Source of the DNA: Brachybacterium sillae
Lineage (GTDB): Bacteria > Actinomycetota > Actinomycetes > Actinomycetales > Dermabacteraceae
DNA: 64,000 nucleotides
NCBI RefSeq assembly: GCF_025028335.1
Contig: NZ_JAFEUW010000001.1
Span: forward strand, 1,364,001-1,428,000
Reading direction: 5' to 3'
The notes under the pieces are model-generated. The model saw only the letters and a list, made by a program, of their open reading frames with translations, was not told the origin of the DNA and ran no database searches. The position numbers and the translations under genes were made by a program. Shown here one piece after another: positions 56,381-64,000 of the stretch (position 1 is its first letter; each line of letters starts with the position of its first letter).

Positions 56381-58039
56381 CCTCAGCCTGGATCCGCCGG
56401 CCGGGTGAGTGCGGGAGGTGAGTCGTAACAGCCGGATGCTCCTGTGACCAGCGAGAATGGGACTGGCGAAGGTTCCAAACCCGTTGAGCAACAGGAGCAC
56501 CGGTAGTGCGAGTCTCCCACAATTTCTCTGCCGAGTTCGATGACGACAACCTGATCGCGGCCGCGGGGTTGGTGCCGGTGATGTTGCTGGCCGAGTCCGC
56601 CGGCCTGTCGGATCTCGTCGAGGAGTTCGTCACGGTGGCTGGTAGTGCCGGGGCGAACGCGGCGGTGAAGGTGCCGGCGCTGGTCGCGGGGATGGTCGCC
56701 GGGGCGGACAGCATCAGCGACATGGACCTGCTGCGCCACGGCGGGATGGGCCGGGCGTTCACCGCCCGCCGGGCGCCGACGACGTTGGGCACCCACCTTC
56801 GCGGTTACACGTTCGGGCACGTGCGCCAGCTGGATGCGATCAACTCCCGGCTGCTGATCGCGCTGACCGCGCGGGTGCCGGGACTGGTGCGCGGCGCTGA
56901 GGGGATGGCCTACCTGGATATCGACGACACCATCCGGCAGACCCACGGGTACGCCAAGCAGGGCGCGGGGTATGGCTACAACAAGGTCAAAGGGCTCAAC
57001 GCGCTGGTGGCCACGGTGTCCACGCCACTGGCGGCGCCAGTGATCGCCGCCATCCGGCTGCGCAAGGGGTCGGTGAAGTCACCGCGCGGGGCTCACCGGA
57101 TGATCGCCGAGGCCATGGCCACCGCCCGCAAGGCCGGGGCCGGCGGGCAGATCACCGGGCGGGCCGACTCCGCGTTCTACCAGCACGACGTCATCGCCGC
57201 ATTGCGCCGGACCGGGGCCTACTTCTCCATCACCGCCAGGATGGACGCGGGCGTGGTCGCCGCCATCTCCCAGATCCCGGAGGAGGCCTGGGTGGGGATC
57301 AAGTACCCGGAGTCGATCTGGGACGAAGCCGAGCAGCGGTGGATCTCCGATGCGGAAGTCGCCGAGATCCCCTACACCGCCTTCACCTCCCGGAAGAAGG
57401 CCGACCACGTCACCGCCCGGCTGATCGTGCGCCGGGTCAAGCGGCTCAACCCCGCCACCGCCACCGGCGAGCAGGACGGGCTGTTCACCGCCTACCGCTA
57501 CCACGCGGTCTTCACCGACTCACCGCTGTCGATGCTCGAGGCAGAGGCCGCCCACCGCGACCACGCCATCATCGAACAGGTCATCGCGGACCTGAAGAAC
57601 GGGCCGCTGGCGCACTGCCCCTCCGGGGTCTTCACCGCCAACAGCGCCTGGGCCGTGCTCGCGGCGATCGCGTTCAACCTCACCCGGGCCGCCGGCGTGC
57701 TCGCCTCGAAGTTCCACGCCCGAGCCAGGACCGCCACGATCCGCGCTCACCTCATCGCCGTGCCGGCCAGGATCGCCAACCGCGCCCGTTCCTGGCTGCT
57801 CCACCTTCCACGCAACTGGCCCTGGCAACCCGACTGGGAAACGCTATTCGACGCCGCCAGCAGTCCACGACCAAGAGCGGCTTGACCGCCAGCCCCTGTC
57901 CCGACGAGAAGGAACCCGAAGTGGGAAAGCCGGGCAGACCGGCAGACCTTTCACGCCCTTCTCCGAAGCGCCTACTCAGCCCGCGCCCGAAACGCCTTCA
58001 CGACGCCACGAAAACCGGCTCGGCGGATCCAGGCTCAGG
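56381..58039 (+). mobile_element. IS1380-family element of a second type
   Basis: Terminal repeats CCTCAGCCTGGATCCGCCG (56381) and, in reverse complement, CCTGAGCCTGGATCCGCCG (ending 58039) differ at one position. Length is 1659 bp. No matching 4-bp flanks are seen (CGGG versus CCTG). Its right end supplies the stop codon of the Gfo/Idh gene. Confidence 0.9.
56506..57885 (+). CDS. IS1380-family transposase (second type)
   Basis: 459 residues, GTG start (VRVSHNFSAEFDDDNLIAAA preceded by CACCGGTA rather than a strong ribosome site; an A/G-rich CAACAGGAG lies a little upstream). Core blocks are MDLLRHGGMGRAFTARRAPT, MAYLDIDDTIRQTHGYAKQG (first D), ITGRADSAFYQHDVIAALRR (second D) and AIIEQVIADLKNGPLAHCPS (catalytic E region). 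It is intact. Sequence similarity to the four copies of the other IS1380 type in the window is limited to these blocks. Confidence 0.9.
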   Translation: MRVSHNFSAEFDDDNLIAAAGLVPVMLLAESAGLSDLVEEFVTVAGSAGANAAVKVPALVAGMVAGADSISDMDLLRHGGMGRAFTARRAPTTLGTHLRGYTFGHVRQLDAINSRLLIALTARVPGLVRGAEGMAYLDIDDTIRQTHGYAKQGAGYGYNKVKGLNALVATVSTPLAAPVIAAIRLRKGSVKSPRGAHRMIAEAMATARKAGAGGQITGRADSAFYQHDVIAALRRTGAYFSITARMDAGVVAAISQIPEEAWVGIKYPESIWDEAEQRWISDAEVAEIPYTAFTSRKKADHVTARLIVRRVKRLNPATATGEQDGLFTAYRYHAVFTDSPLSMLEAEAAHRDHAIIEQVIADLKNGPLAHCPSGVFTANSAWAVLAAIAFNLTRAAGVLASKFHARARTATIRAHLIAVPARIANRARSWLLHLPRNWPWQPDWETLFDAASSPRPRAA

Positions 58040-59207
58040 CCTGACCATTCTCGAAGTACTCTCGCACGTCCTGCGGGAGGGCTGGCACATCGCGCGGTTC
58101 CCCGCCGCGACAGATCGACTCCGCACCGAGGATGCCGGTCGCCACGGCCTCGCGGGCCGCCACCGCGGAGACATCCGTGGCACCGCCGTCGCGTGCGAAG
58201 CGCACGAACTCCGCGACCAGGTTCGGGTCGGCGCCGCCGTGGCCGCCATCGCCGCGGGAGATCACCTCGACCTGGTCCGGCTGGCCGGGGCCGCCGTGGC
58301 GCGAGGTCCACAGGTGGATCTGGCCGCCGCCGCTGTCGGACATGTTCTCCAGACGACCGGCGTCCCCGATCACCGTGTAGTTGCGCCAGTAGTCGGGGGT
58401 GAAGTGGCACTGCTGGTAGGAGGCCAGAACACCGTTGTCGAGGGTCATGGAGATCATGGAGATGTCCTCGACGTCGATCACCGGGTTCAGTTCCTTCTGC
58501 GCGGTGGGTGGCCAGTTGTCGTCGCTGTACCAGTCCCACATGCGGCGGTCGGAGTTATCGCGCCGGTCGGTGATGTCCCTGTACACGGCGAGGTTGCCGA
58601 TGCCCTGCACCCGGCGGGTGTAACCGCCGGCGAGCCAGTGGATCACATCGATGTCATGGGCGCCCTTCTGCAGCAGCAGACTGGTGGCTCGCTCCCGCTC
58701 GGCGTGCCAATCCTTGAAGTAGAAGTCTCCACCGGCGCCCACGAAGTGACGGCACCAAATCGCGCGTACCCGACAGATACGGCCCTCGTCGATCAGCGCT
58801 TTCATCTGCCGCACCACCGGCATGTGCCGCATGTTGTGGCCGATGTACAACCGCGCCCGCTTCTCCTTGGCCATACCGAGCATCGCGTCGGCGTCCTCCA
58901 GGTGGATCGCCATCGGCTTCTCGCAGAAGGTCGGGAGTCCGGCGCCGAGGGTCTGCAGCGCGATCGACGCATGCGCGTCGTCGGGGGGCAGCACCATCGC
59001 GGCATCGACCTGGCCGCTGGCCAGCAGATCCTCCACTGAATCGACACACACGACGTCCTCACCGTAGAGCCGGCGGGCGTCCTCCTTCGCCCGCTCGGAC
59101 GGGTCCGCGACCACCGTGACGCGGGATCCCTCGCCGGGGTGATGGGCGTGGCGGGCGAGGCCGCCGCGCGCGCCGTGGCCGATGACGCCGATAGGCAGGT
59201 CGGACAT
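58035..59207 (-). CDS. Gfo/Idh/MocA-family oxidoreductase
   Basis: 390 residues from ATG 59205-59207. The N-terminal Rossmann fold (PIGVIGHGARGGLARHAHH) and the FCEKPMAIHLEDADAML motif (EKP) near residue 95 are standard; the substrate domain has KGAHDIDVIHWLAGGYTRRV near 180 with the catalytic His region. These NAD(P)-dependent enzymes oxidise sugars or sugar derivatives. The end (REYFENGQA) lies against the IS1380-type element, whose terminal repeat provides the TGA, so a few natural C-terminal residues may be missing. It probably works with the upstream GH35 gene, 91 bp away on the same strand. Confidence 0.92.
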   Translation of the reverse strand: MSDLPIGVIGHGARGGLARHAHHPGEGSRVTVVADPSERAKEDARRLYGEDVVCVDSVEDLLASGQVDAAMVLPPDDAHASIALQTLGAGLPTFCEKPMAIHLEDADAMLGMAKEKRARLYIGHNMRHMPVVRQMKALIDEGRICRVRAIWCRHFVGAGGDFYFKDWHAERERATSLLLQKGAHDIDVIHWLAGGYTRRVQGIGNLAVYRDITDRRDNSDRRMWDWYSDDNWPPTAQKELNPVIDVEDISMISMTLDNGVLASYQQCHFTPDYWRNYTVIGDAGRLENMSDSGGGQIHLWTSRHGGPGQPDQVEVISRGDGGHGGADPNLVAEFVRFARDGGATDVSAVAAREAVATGILGAESICRGGEPRDVPALPQDVREYFENGQA

Positions 59208-59298
59208 GGGAGGGCTGCCTTTCTCGTGGCCGGTCAGGAGGGCAGGTCGATGGGGCTGAGGAGCGTCCGGCTGCTCTGGCGGAACGCCGCGCTGTCGA

Positions 59299-61215
59299 TC
59301 AGTCGAGGACCGGCCCGCCGACCAGCGCGAGCCGGGGGGAGCTCTCCTCCATCTCCAGCAGCAGCACCTGGTTGCGCCCGGGATGCAGGACGGGGGCCGG
59401 GATGTAGAGCGTCCGTTGCGGCCCGACGGACCAGTAGCGCCCCAGACAGAACCCGTTCACCCAGGCCACGCCGCGGCCCGCCCCCGACATGTCGAGATGC
59501 GCATCCGCCGGGTCGTCGACGGTGAAGGAAGCGCCGACGAGAAGCGGCAGGGTCAGGTCGGGGCCGTCGGCCGGGCCGTCGGCGACCATGGGGTCGGGGC
59601 CGTCGGCCCGCATCGAGGCGTCGTCCTCCAGCAGCGCCGTGAGTTGCGGCGCCATCCCCGGCAGGCGCCAACAGTGCGTCTCCCAGTCGTTCAAGTAGCG
59701 CACGCGATGCCACACGCCCCCGCAGATCCCCTTCGCATCACCCAGGTGGGGACCGAAGTTCACGCGGGCCAGGGATTCGACCAGGATCTCCACGGTGACC
59801 TCGGCACGCCGCGCGCCGTCCGGCAGCACCACAGGGGCGAGCGGGGTGAGGTCGATGCGGGCCGGGTCCTCGTGACCGTGGCCGACGGCGCCAGCGAGGT
59901 AGCCGTCCACGTACACCTGCGCGAGATCGCGCAGGCCGTACAACCGCAGCGGGTCCAGGACCAGCTCCCCGTCGCGCTCGGCCGCCTCGATCTCCACGCG
60001 GCGACGCAGCAGCTGCAGGCCGCGGTCCAGATCAGCCTCTTCGAAGGACGGCGGGACGGGATGCACCGGACCGGGTGCTGTCCAGAGAGAGGTGCGTCGC
60101 AGCGGCACCCGTCGTTCCACCGTCACCTCCCCGGCGGGGAGAGCGGCGGGGTGTTCGGTGAGACCCAACTGCTGCAGGTGCTCCGCCAGCGGCGGCAGGT
60201 CGCGGTGGCGAGAGATGACCTCCCGGAACGCGTGGAACTTGGGGGTGAGGGTGCCGTCCTCGGCGATCGGGGCGTCGTAGTCGTAGCTGGTGGTGGTGGG
60301 CTGGAGGACGCCGTCATGGTTGGCGCCGGCCCACAGCGCGAAGTTCGAGCCCCCATGGGCCATGTAGAAGTTCACGCTCATCCCCCGGGAGAGCATGGTC
60401 TCCAGCTCCGCGGCGGCGGAGTCGGCGGAGCGTGTGTGGTGCTCCTCCCCCCAGTGGTCGAACCAGCCGTTCCAGAACTCCATGCACATCTGCGGCTGAT
60501 CGGGCAGCTCCTGCGCCGCCATCTCCAGCACCTGTTCAGTGCGGGATCCGAAGTTGAGGGTCGCGAGCGCCCCCTCCACGGTGCCTCCGCTCAGCCACAT
60601 GCGGGCCGGGCCATCACTGGTGACCAGCAGCTCCGTGATTCCGCGGCGGCGCAGACCGTCGCGCACATGCTCGAGGTACTGGGTGTCGTCACCGTAGCTG
60701 CCGTACTCGTTCTCCACCTGCACCATCACCACCGGTCCGCCGTGGCAGGCCTGGCGCGCGGCGATGATGGGGATGAGCTGGTCGAACCAGGCGTCGACCG
60801 GGTCCAGCCAGCGCGGGTCCCGGGAGCGCAGGTGCATGCCACGGTCGGCCAGCACCCAGGCGGAGATGCCGCCGGCCTCCCACTCCGCGCAGATGTACGG
60901 GCCGGGTCGGACGATGACATCGAGGCCCTCCTCCCCCGCCAGGTCGAGGAAACGCCCGAGATCCGCTATTCCGTCGAAGGTCGTCACCCCACGCTGCGGC
61001 TGGTGGAGGTTCCATGCCACGTACGTCTCGACGGAGTCGCAGCCCATCGCCACAAGACGCCGCAGGCGGTCCCTCCACAGTTCGGGATGCACACGGAAGT
61101 AGTGCAGTGCTCCGGAGATGATCACGTGGGGCTGCCCGTCGCGGAGGAAACGCTCGGGGGTGGGGACCAGGCGAGCTGCGAGCTGCGGGGATGCGGCGGC
61201 GGGGGACGTCGGCAT
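59299..61215 (-). CDS. GH35 beta-galactosidase
   Basis: 638 residues from ATG 61213-61215 with AAAGGAT upstream. The TIM barrel starts [40 protein letters not shown] and [10 protein letters not shown]. The acid/base glutamate is in [14 protein letters not shown] near residue 160 and the nucleophile in [14 protein letters not shown] near 235. C-terminal jelly-roll domains follow, with [40 protein letters not shown], typical of the family. No signal peptide is seen, so it acts inside the cell on imported beta-galactosides. Confidence 0.93.
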   Translation of the reverse strand: MPTSPAAASPQLAARLVPTPERFLRDGQPHVIISGALHYFRVHPELWRDRLRRLVAMGCDSVETYVAWNLHQPQRGVTTFDGIADLGRFLDLAGEEGLDVIVRPGPYICAEWEAGGISAWVLADRGMHLRSRDPRWLDPVDAWFDQLIPIIAARQACHGGPVVMVQVENEYGSYGDDTQYLEHVRDGLRRRGITELLVTSDGPARMWLSGGTVEGALATLNFGSRTEQVLEMAAQELPDQPQMCMEFWNGWFDHWGEEHHTRSADSAAAELETMLSRGMSVNFYMAHGGSNFALWAGANHDGVLQPTTTSYDYDAPIAEDGTLTPKFHAFREVISRHRDLPPLAEHLQQLGLTEHPAALPAGEVTVERRVPLRRTSLWTAPGPVHPVPPSFEEADLDRGLQLLRRRVEIEAAERDGELVLDPLRLYGLRDLAQVYVDGYLAGAVGHGHEDPARIDLTPLAPVVLPDGARRAEVTVEILVESLARVNFGPHLGDAKGICGGVWHRVRYLNDWETHCWRLPGMAPQLTALLEDDASMRADGPDPMVADGPADGPDLTLPLLVGASFTVDDPADAHLDMSGAGRGVAWVNGFCLGRYWSVGPQRTLYIPAPVLHPGRNQVLLLEMEESSPRLALVGGPVLD

Positions 61216-61246
61216 GACGCCGATCCTTTCACGCAGCCCGGTGGCA

Positions 61247-61302
61247 CACGGGTCCGGGTCCCACGGGTCCGGGTCCCACGGGTCCGGGTCCCACAGGTCC
61301 GG
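61247..61302. repeat. 15-bp tandem repeat, 3.7 copies
   Basis: CACGGGTCCGGGTCC is repeated three times exactly (61247-61291) and then partly (61292-61302). It lies 32 bp upstream of the GH35 start codon, in its likely promoter region, so copy number changes could alter promoter spacing. Confidence 0.75.
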
Positions 61303-61332
61303 CGCGACCGGACAGGTGTCCTGCGGGCGGTC

Positions 61333-61371
61333 CTCACGAATGGCGGACACGGGGTGTCCGCCATTCGTGAG
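61333..61371. repeat. Perfect 18-bp inverted repeat (hairpin)
   Basis: CTCACGAATGGCGGACAC and GTGTCCGCCATTCGTGAG are exact complements around GGG. It lies between the divergent GH35 and prpD genes, so it is not a simple terminator. A close relative of the arm (CTCACGGATGGCGGACA) occurs at 42762-42778, suggesting a dispersed hairpin repeat rather than an operator for one gene. Confidence 0.65.
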
Positions 61372-61414
61372 CTGCGCAAGACACCCACCCGTCTCCTCGC
61401 CCTGGCCGCACGCC

Positions 61415-61495
61415 CCGCCCTCACCCGCCAGCGCCTGGCCTCCGCCCTCACCCGCCAGCGCCTGGCCTCCGCCCTCACCCGCCAGCGCCTGGCCT
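61415..61495. repeat. 27-bp tandem repeat, three exact copies
   Basis: Three perfect 27-bp units (first unit CCGCCCTCACCCGCCAGCGC plus CTGGCCT) at 61415-61441, 61442-61468 and 61469-61495, followed by a degenerate partial unit. It lies about 100 bp upstream of the prpD start. The length of nine codons raises the possibility of a lost coding repeat, but no gene signal surrounds it. Confidence 0.75.
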
Positions 61496-61596
61496 CCGCT
61501 CTCCCCGCCAGAACGAGCTGGGCCCCACCGCCTAGAGTGGCTCCGACAGCGCCGTCACCCACCGGTCACGGCGACCACCCCGCTCGAAGGTGCCCG

Positions 61597-63129
61597 ATGA
61601 AGCAGCACGAGGTCCGCGTCCACCCGTCCGCCGATCACCTGCCCCGCCAGGAGCAGCTGGCCTGGCGCCTCGCGGAGGTCGCGACCGACCCGGTCGCCGT
61701 GGAGCCCGCGGTCGCCGAGATGATCGGCAACCGGATCATCGACAACGCCGCCGTGGCGCTGGCCTCCCTCACCCGCGCGCCGATCGTCTCCGCCCGCGCC
61801 CAGGCCCTCGCGCACACCGTGCCGACGGGACCGACCGCCTCCGGTGGACGCGGCGCCGGGGTGATGGGCACCCCGTGGCGCACCTCCCCGGAGTGGGCGG
61901 CATGGGCCAACGGGGTGGCGGTGCGTGAGCTCGACTTCCACGACACCTTCCTGGCCGCCGAGTACTCCCACCCGGGGGACAACATCCCGCCGATCCTCGC
62001 CGTCGCCCAGCACGTCGGCTGCTCCGGCGCCGACCTGGTACGCGGTCTCGCCACCGGGTACGAGATCCAGGTGGATCTGGTGCGGGCGATCTCCCTGCAC
62101 CGCCACAAGATCGACCACGTCGCCCATCTGGGGCCGTCGGCCGCGGCCGGGATCGGCACCCTGCTGGGTCTGGACGAGGAGACGATCTTCCAGGCGATCG
62201 GGCAGGCCCTGCACACCACCACCGCCACCCGGCAGTCCCGCAAGGGCGAGATCTCCACCTGGAAGGCCCACGCCCCCGCCTTCGCCGGGAAGATGGCGGT
62301 GGAGGCGGTGGACCGGGCGATGCGCGGCCAGACCTCCCCGGTGCCGATCTACGAGGGCGAGGACGGTGTCATCGCGTGGCTGCTCGACGGCCCCGAGGCC
62401 CGCTACCAGGTGCCGCTGCCGGAGCGCGGGGAACCCAAGCGGGCCATCCTCGACACGTACACCAAGGAGCATTCCGCCGAATACCAGGCGCAGGCGTGGA
62501 TCGACCTCGCCCGTCGTCTGCACCGCGAGCGCCCGGAGGTCACCGACCCGGCGAACGTCTCCTCGATCCTGCTGCGCACCAGCCACCACACCCACCACGT
62601 GATCGGCTCCGGGGCGAACGACCCGCAGAAGTACGATCCGCAGGCCTCGCGCGAGACCCTCGACCACTCGATCCCGTACATCGTGGCGGTGGCGCTGCAG
62701 GACGGCACCTGGCATCACGTCGACTCCTACACCCCGCAGCGGGCGCAGCGGCCCGACACGGTGGAGCTGTGGCAGCGCATCAGCACCGTCGAGGACCCGG
62801 AGTGGACCCGCCGCTACCACTCGGACGACCTCGCCGAGAAGGCCTTCGGCGGCGCCCTCGAGATCACCCTCACCAGCGGGGAGGTGATCCGCGACGAGAT
62901 CGCCGTGGCCGATGCCCACCCGCTGGGCGCCCGCCCCTTCGCCCGTCCGCAGTACGAGCAGAAGCTGCGCACCCTCGCCCAGGGGATCGTGGAGGACGCG
63001 GAGATCGACCGGTTCCTGACGGCCGTCGTCGAGCTGGAGCAACTGCCCGCCGGGGAACTCGACCGGCTCACGGTGCGGGCCGCCGACGGCGTCGTCGATC
63101 TGACCGCCTCCCCGAAGGGCCTGTTCTGA
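61597..63129 (+). CDS. prpD: 2-methylcitrate dehydratase (MmgE/PrpD family)
   Basis: 510 residues from ATG 61597 with AAGG upstream. PrpD landmarks are [80 protein letters not shown], and [20 protein letters not shown] near residue 210. The enzyme removes water from 2-methylcitrate to give 2-methyl-cis-aconitate in propionate breakdown. Its TGA overlaps the prpB ATG (TGATG), so the two are coupled. Confidence 0.93.
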   Translation: MKQHEVRVHPSADHLPRQEQLAWRLAEVATDPVAVEPAVAEMIGNRIIDNAAVALASLTRAPIVSARAQALAHTVPTGPTASGGRGAGVMGTPWRTSPEWAAWANGVAVRELDFHDTFLAAEYSHPGDNIPPILAVAQHVGCSGADLVRGLATGYEIQVDLVRAISLHRHKIDHVAHLGPSAAAGIGTLLGLDEETIFQAIGQALHTTTATRQSRKGEISTWKAHAPAFAGKMAVEAVDRAMRGQTSPVPIYEGEDGVIAWLLDGPEARYQVPLPERGEPKRAILDTYTKEHSAEYQAQAWIDLARRLHRERPEVTDPANVSSILLRTSHHTHHVIGSGANDPQKYDPQASRETLDHSIPYIVAVALQDGTWHHVDSYTPQRAQRPDTVELWQRISTVEDPEWTRRYHSDDLAEKAFGGALEITLTSGEVIRDEIAVADAHPLGARPFARPQYEQKLRTLAQGIVEDAEIDRFLTAVVELEQLPAGELDRLTVRAADGVVDLTASPKGLF

Positions 63130-64000
63130 TGCTGCACACCACCCGCACCCCCACCGAGAAGCGCCTCGCCCTGCGCGAGGGCCTCACCTCCGGCACCCTG
63201 CAACGGTTCCCCGGGGCGTTCACGCCGCTGTCGGCGCCGCTGATCCAGGAACTCGGCTTCGAGGGCGTGTACATCTCTGGCGCGGTGATGGCCGCTGAGC
63301 TGGGACTGCCGGACGTCGGCCTCACCACGCTGACGGAGGTCACGCGCCGCGGCGCGGAGATCTCCCGGATGACGGATCTTCCGACCCTGATCGACGCCGA
63401 CACCGGGTTCGGGGAGCCGATGAACGTGGCCCGCACGGTGCAGCTGCTGGAGGACGCCGGGGTCTCCGGCCTGCACCTGGAGGACCAGGTGAACCCCAAA
63501 CGCTGCGGCCACCTCGACGGCAAGGAGGTCGTGGGGCTGGACGTGGCGGTGCAGCGGATCGCCGCGGCGGTCGCAGCCCGCCGCGACCCGGAGCTGCTGA
63601 TCATGGCCCGCACCGATGTGCGTGGGGTGGAGGGCCTGCCGGCGGTCGCCGACCGCGCCCGCGCCCTGGTCGATGCCGGCGCCGATGCGATCTTCCCGGA
63701 GGCCCTGCGCACCCTCGAGGAGTTCGCCGCGGTCCGTGAGGCCGTGGACGTGCCGATCCTCGCGAACATGACGGAGTTCGGGAAGTCGCCGCTGTTCACC
63801 CACGAGCAGCTGGCCTCCGTCGGTGTGAACCTGGTGATCCACCCCGTCTCCCTGCTGCGCATCGCCTTCGGGGCGATGGAGCGGGAACTGCGGGAGCTCG
63901 CCGCCCACGGCACCCTGGAACCGGCGGTGGAGCGGATGCAGACCCGCGCACGCCTCTACGCACTGAACGACTACGCCTCCTACACCCGCTTCGACCAGCA
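63129..64000 (+). CDS. prpB: Methylisocitrate lyase, 3' end outside window
   Basis: 290 residues are visible from ATG 63129; the last few codons lie beyond base 64000. The isocitrate-lyase superfamily barrel is clear: FPGAFTPLSAPLIQELGFEG, LPTLIDADTGFGEPMNVART with the metal Asp pair, LHLEDQVNPKRCGHLDGKEV with the catalytic KRCGH motif, MARTDVRGVEGL, and ILANMTEFGKSPLFTHEQLA. It splits 2-methylisocitrate into pyruvate and succinate. With prpD it forms the start of a methylcitrate operon; a prpC citrate synthase would be expected next. Confidence 0.94.
   Translation, partial: MLHTTRTPTEKRLALREGLTSGTLQRFPGAFTPLSAPLIQELGFEGVYISGAVMAAELGLPDVGLTTLTEVTRRGAEISRMTDLPTLIDADTGFGEPMNVARTVQLLEDAGVSGLHLEDQVNPKRCGHLDGKEVVGLDVAVQRIAAAVAARRDPELLIMARTDVRGVEGLPAVADRARALVDAGADAIFPEALRTLEEFAAVREAVDVPILANMTEFGKSPLFTHEQLASVGVNLVIHPVSLLRIAFGAMERELRELAAHGTLEPAVERMQTRARLYALNDYASYTRFDQ

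Noticed and set aside
61247-61495. Possible CRISPR array
   Set aside because: The repeats are head-to-tail tandem units without spacers, and no cas gene is in the window.
59383-61596. Long in-frame extension upstream of prpD, antisense to the GH35 gene
   Set aside because: The extension runs through the whole GH35 gene and both tandem repeats. The ATG at 61597 has a ribosome site and matches the start of PrpD proteins.

Overview
The window is very GC-rich with short intergenic gaps, many ATGA/GTGA start-stop overlaps and frequent GTG starts. That points to an actinobacterium, most likely a member of the Micrococcales. The gene set (GH35 and GH2 glycosidases, PfkB kinase, AGCS symporter, IS1380 and IS5 elements) would fit a Brachybacterium-like organism, but the genus is an inference from gene content, not from a marker gene.

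Layout. 1-23 kb is a surface-polysaccharide locus read mainly on the minus strand: BY-kinase/chain-length protein, GT2, a GT-B-like protein, a NeuA-type CMP-sugar synthetase, a four-module CBS-NeuB-SAF-isomerase fusion and a Wzy-type membrane polymerase. After a transposon island it continues with a PIG-L deacetylase/GT2 fusion, a CgeB-type glycosyltransferase and a GT4, converging on a hexapeptide acyltransferase cut by the window edge. The first genes of this run are joined by 4-bp overlaps, so they are probably one coupled operon making an acidic (nonulosonic-acid-containing) exopolysaccharide or capsule.

The locus is heavily invaded. Four copies of one IS1380-type element lie at 3.1-6.3, 9.7-11.4 and 27.1-28.8 kb. 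Two IS1634-type elements are flanked by long target duplications (94 and 69 bp). There is also an ISL3 element, two ISL3 remnants, IS3 and IS256 pieces, a full IS3 element, and two IS5-type copies in opposite orientation around an HtrA-like protease. Between 8.4 and 13.2 kb the elements are nested one inside another. Several host genes are split or cut: the CgeB-type transferase, a WYL regulator, and DeoR, TetR, MarC, VOC, beta-mannosidase, sulfatase and lacZ fragments.

30.9-51.1 kb is mostly ordinary chromosome: GlgC-like nucleotidyltransferase, AarF/UbiB kinase, HtrA-like lipoprotein protease, AGCS symporter, DUF1992 and SRPBCC proteins, MFS transporter, GNAT protein, an NAD-salvage operon (pncB-pncA-nrtR), a flavin oxidoreductase, PfkB kinase, glutathione peroxidase and an SPFH protein. 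51.4-56.4 kb is a small defence/toxin island. It holds a GmrSD-like protein (DUF262 + HNH + alkyltransferase-like + DUF4268 in one chain), a YjbR/MmcQ protein and an HTH-nucleotidyltransferase/HepT toxin-antitoxin pair with a palindromic operator. The island sits between a truncated sulfatase and a decayed lacZ. 58-61.2 kb holds a Gfo/Idh oxidoreductase and a GH35 beta-galactosidase. 61.6-64 kb starts a 2-methylcitrate (propionate) operon, prpD-prpB.

One caution applies throughout. Nine or so single-base indels, several of them in G/C runs, break otherwise good genes (neuA, nrtR, the flavin oxidoreductase, the CgeB-type transferase, three transposases, a small ORF). Either this genome is decaying or the assembly has homopolymer errors, and sequence alone cannot separate the two.
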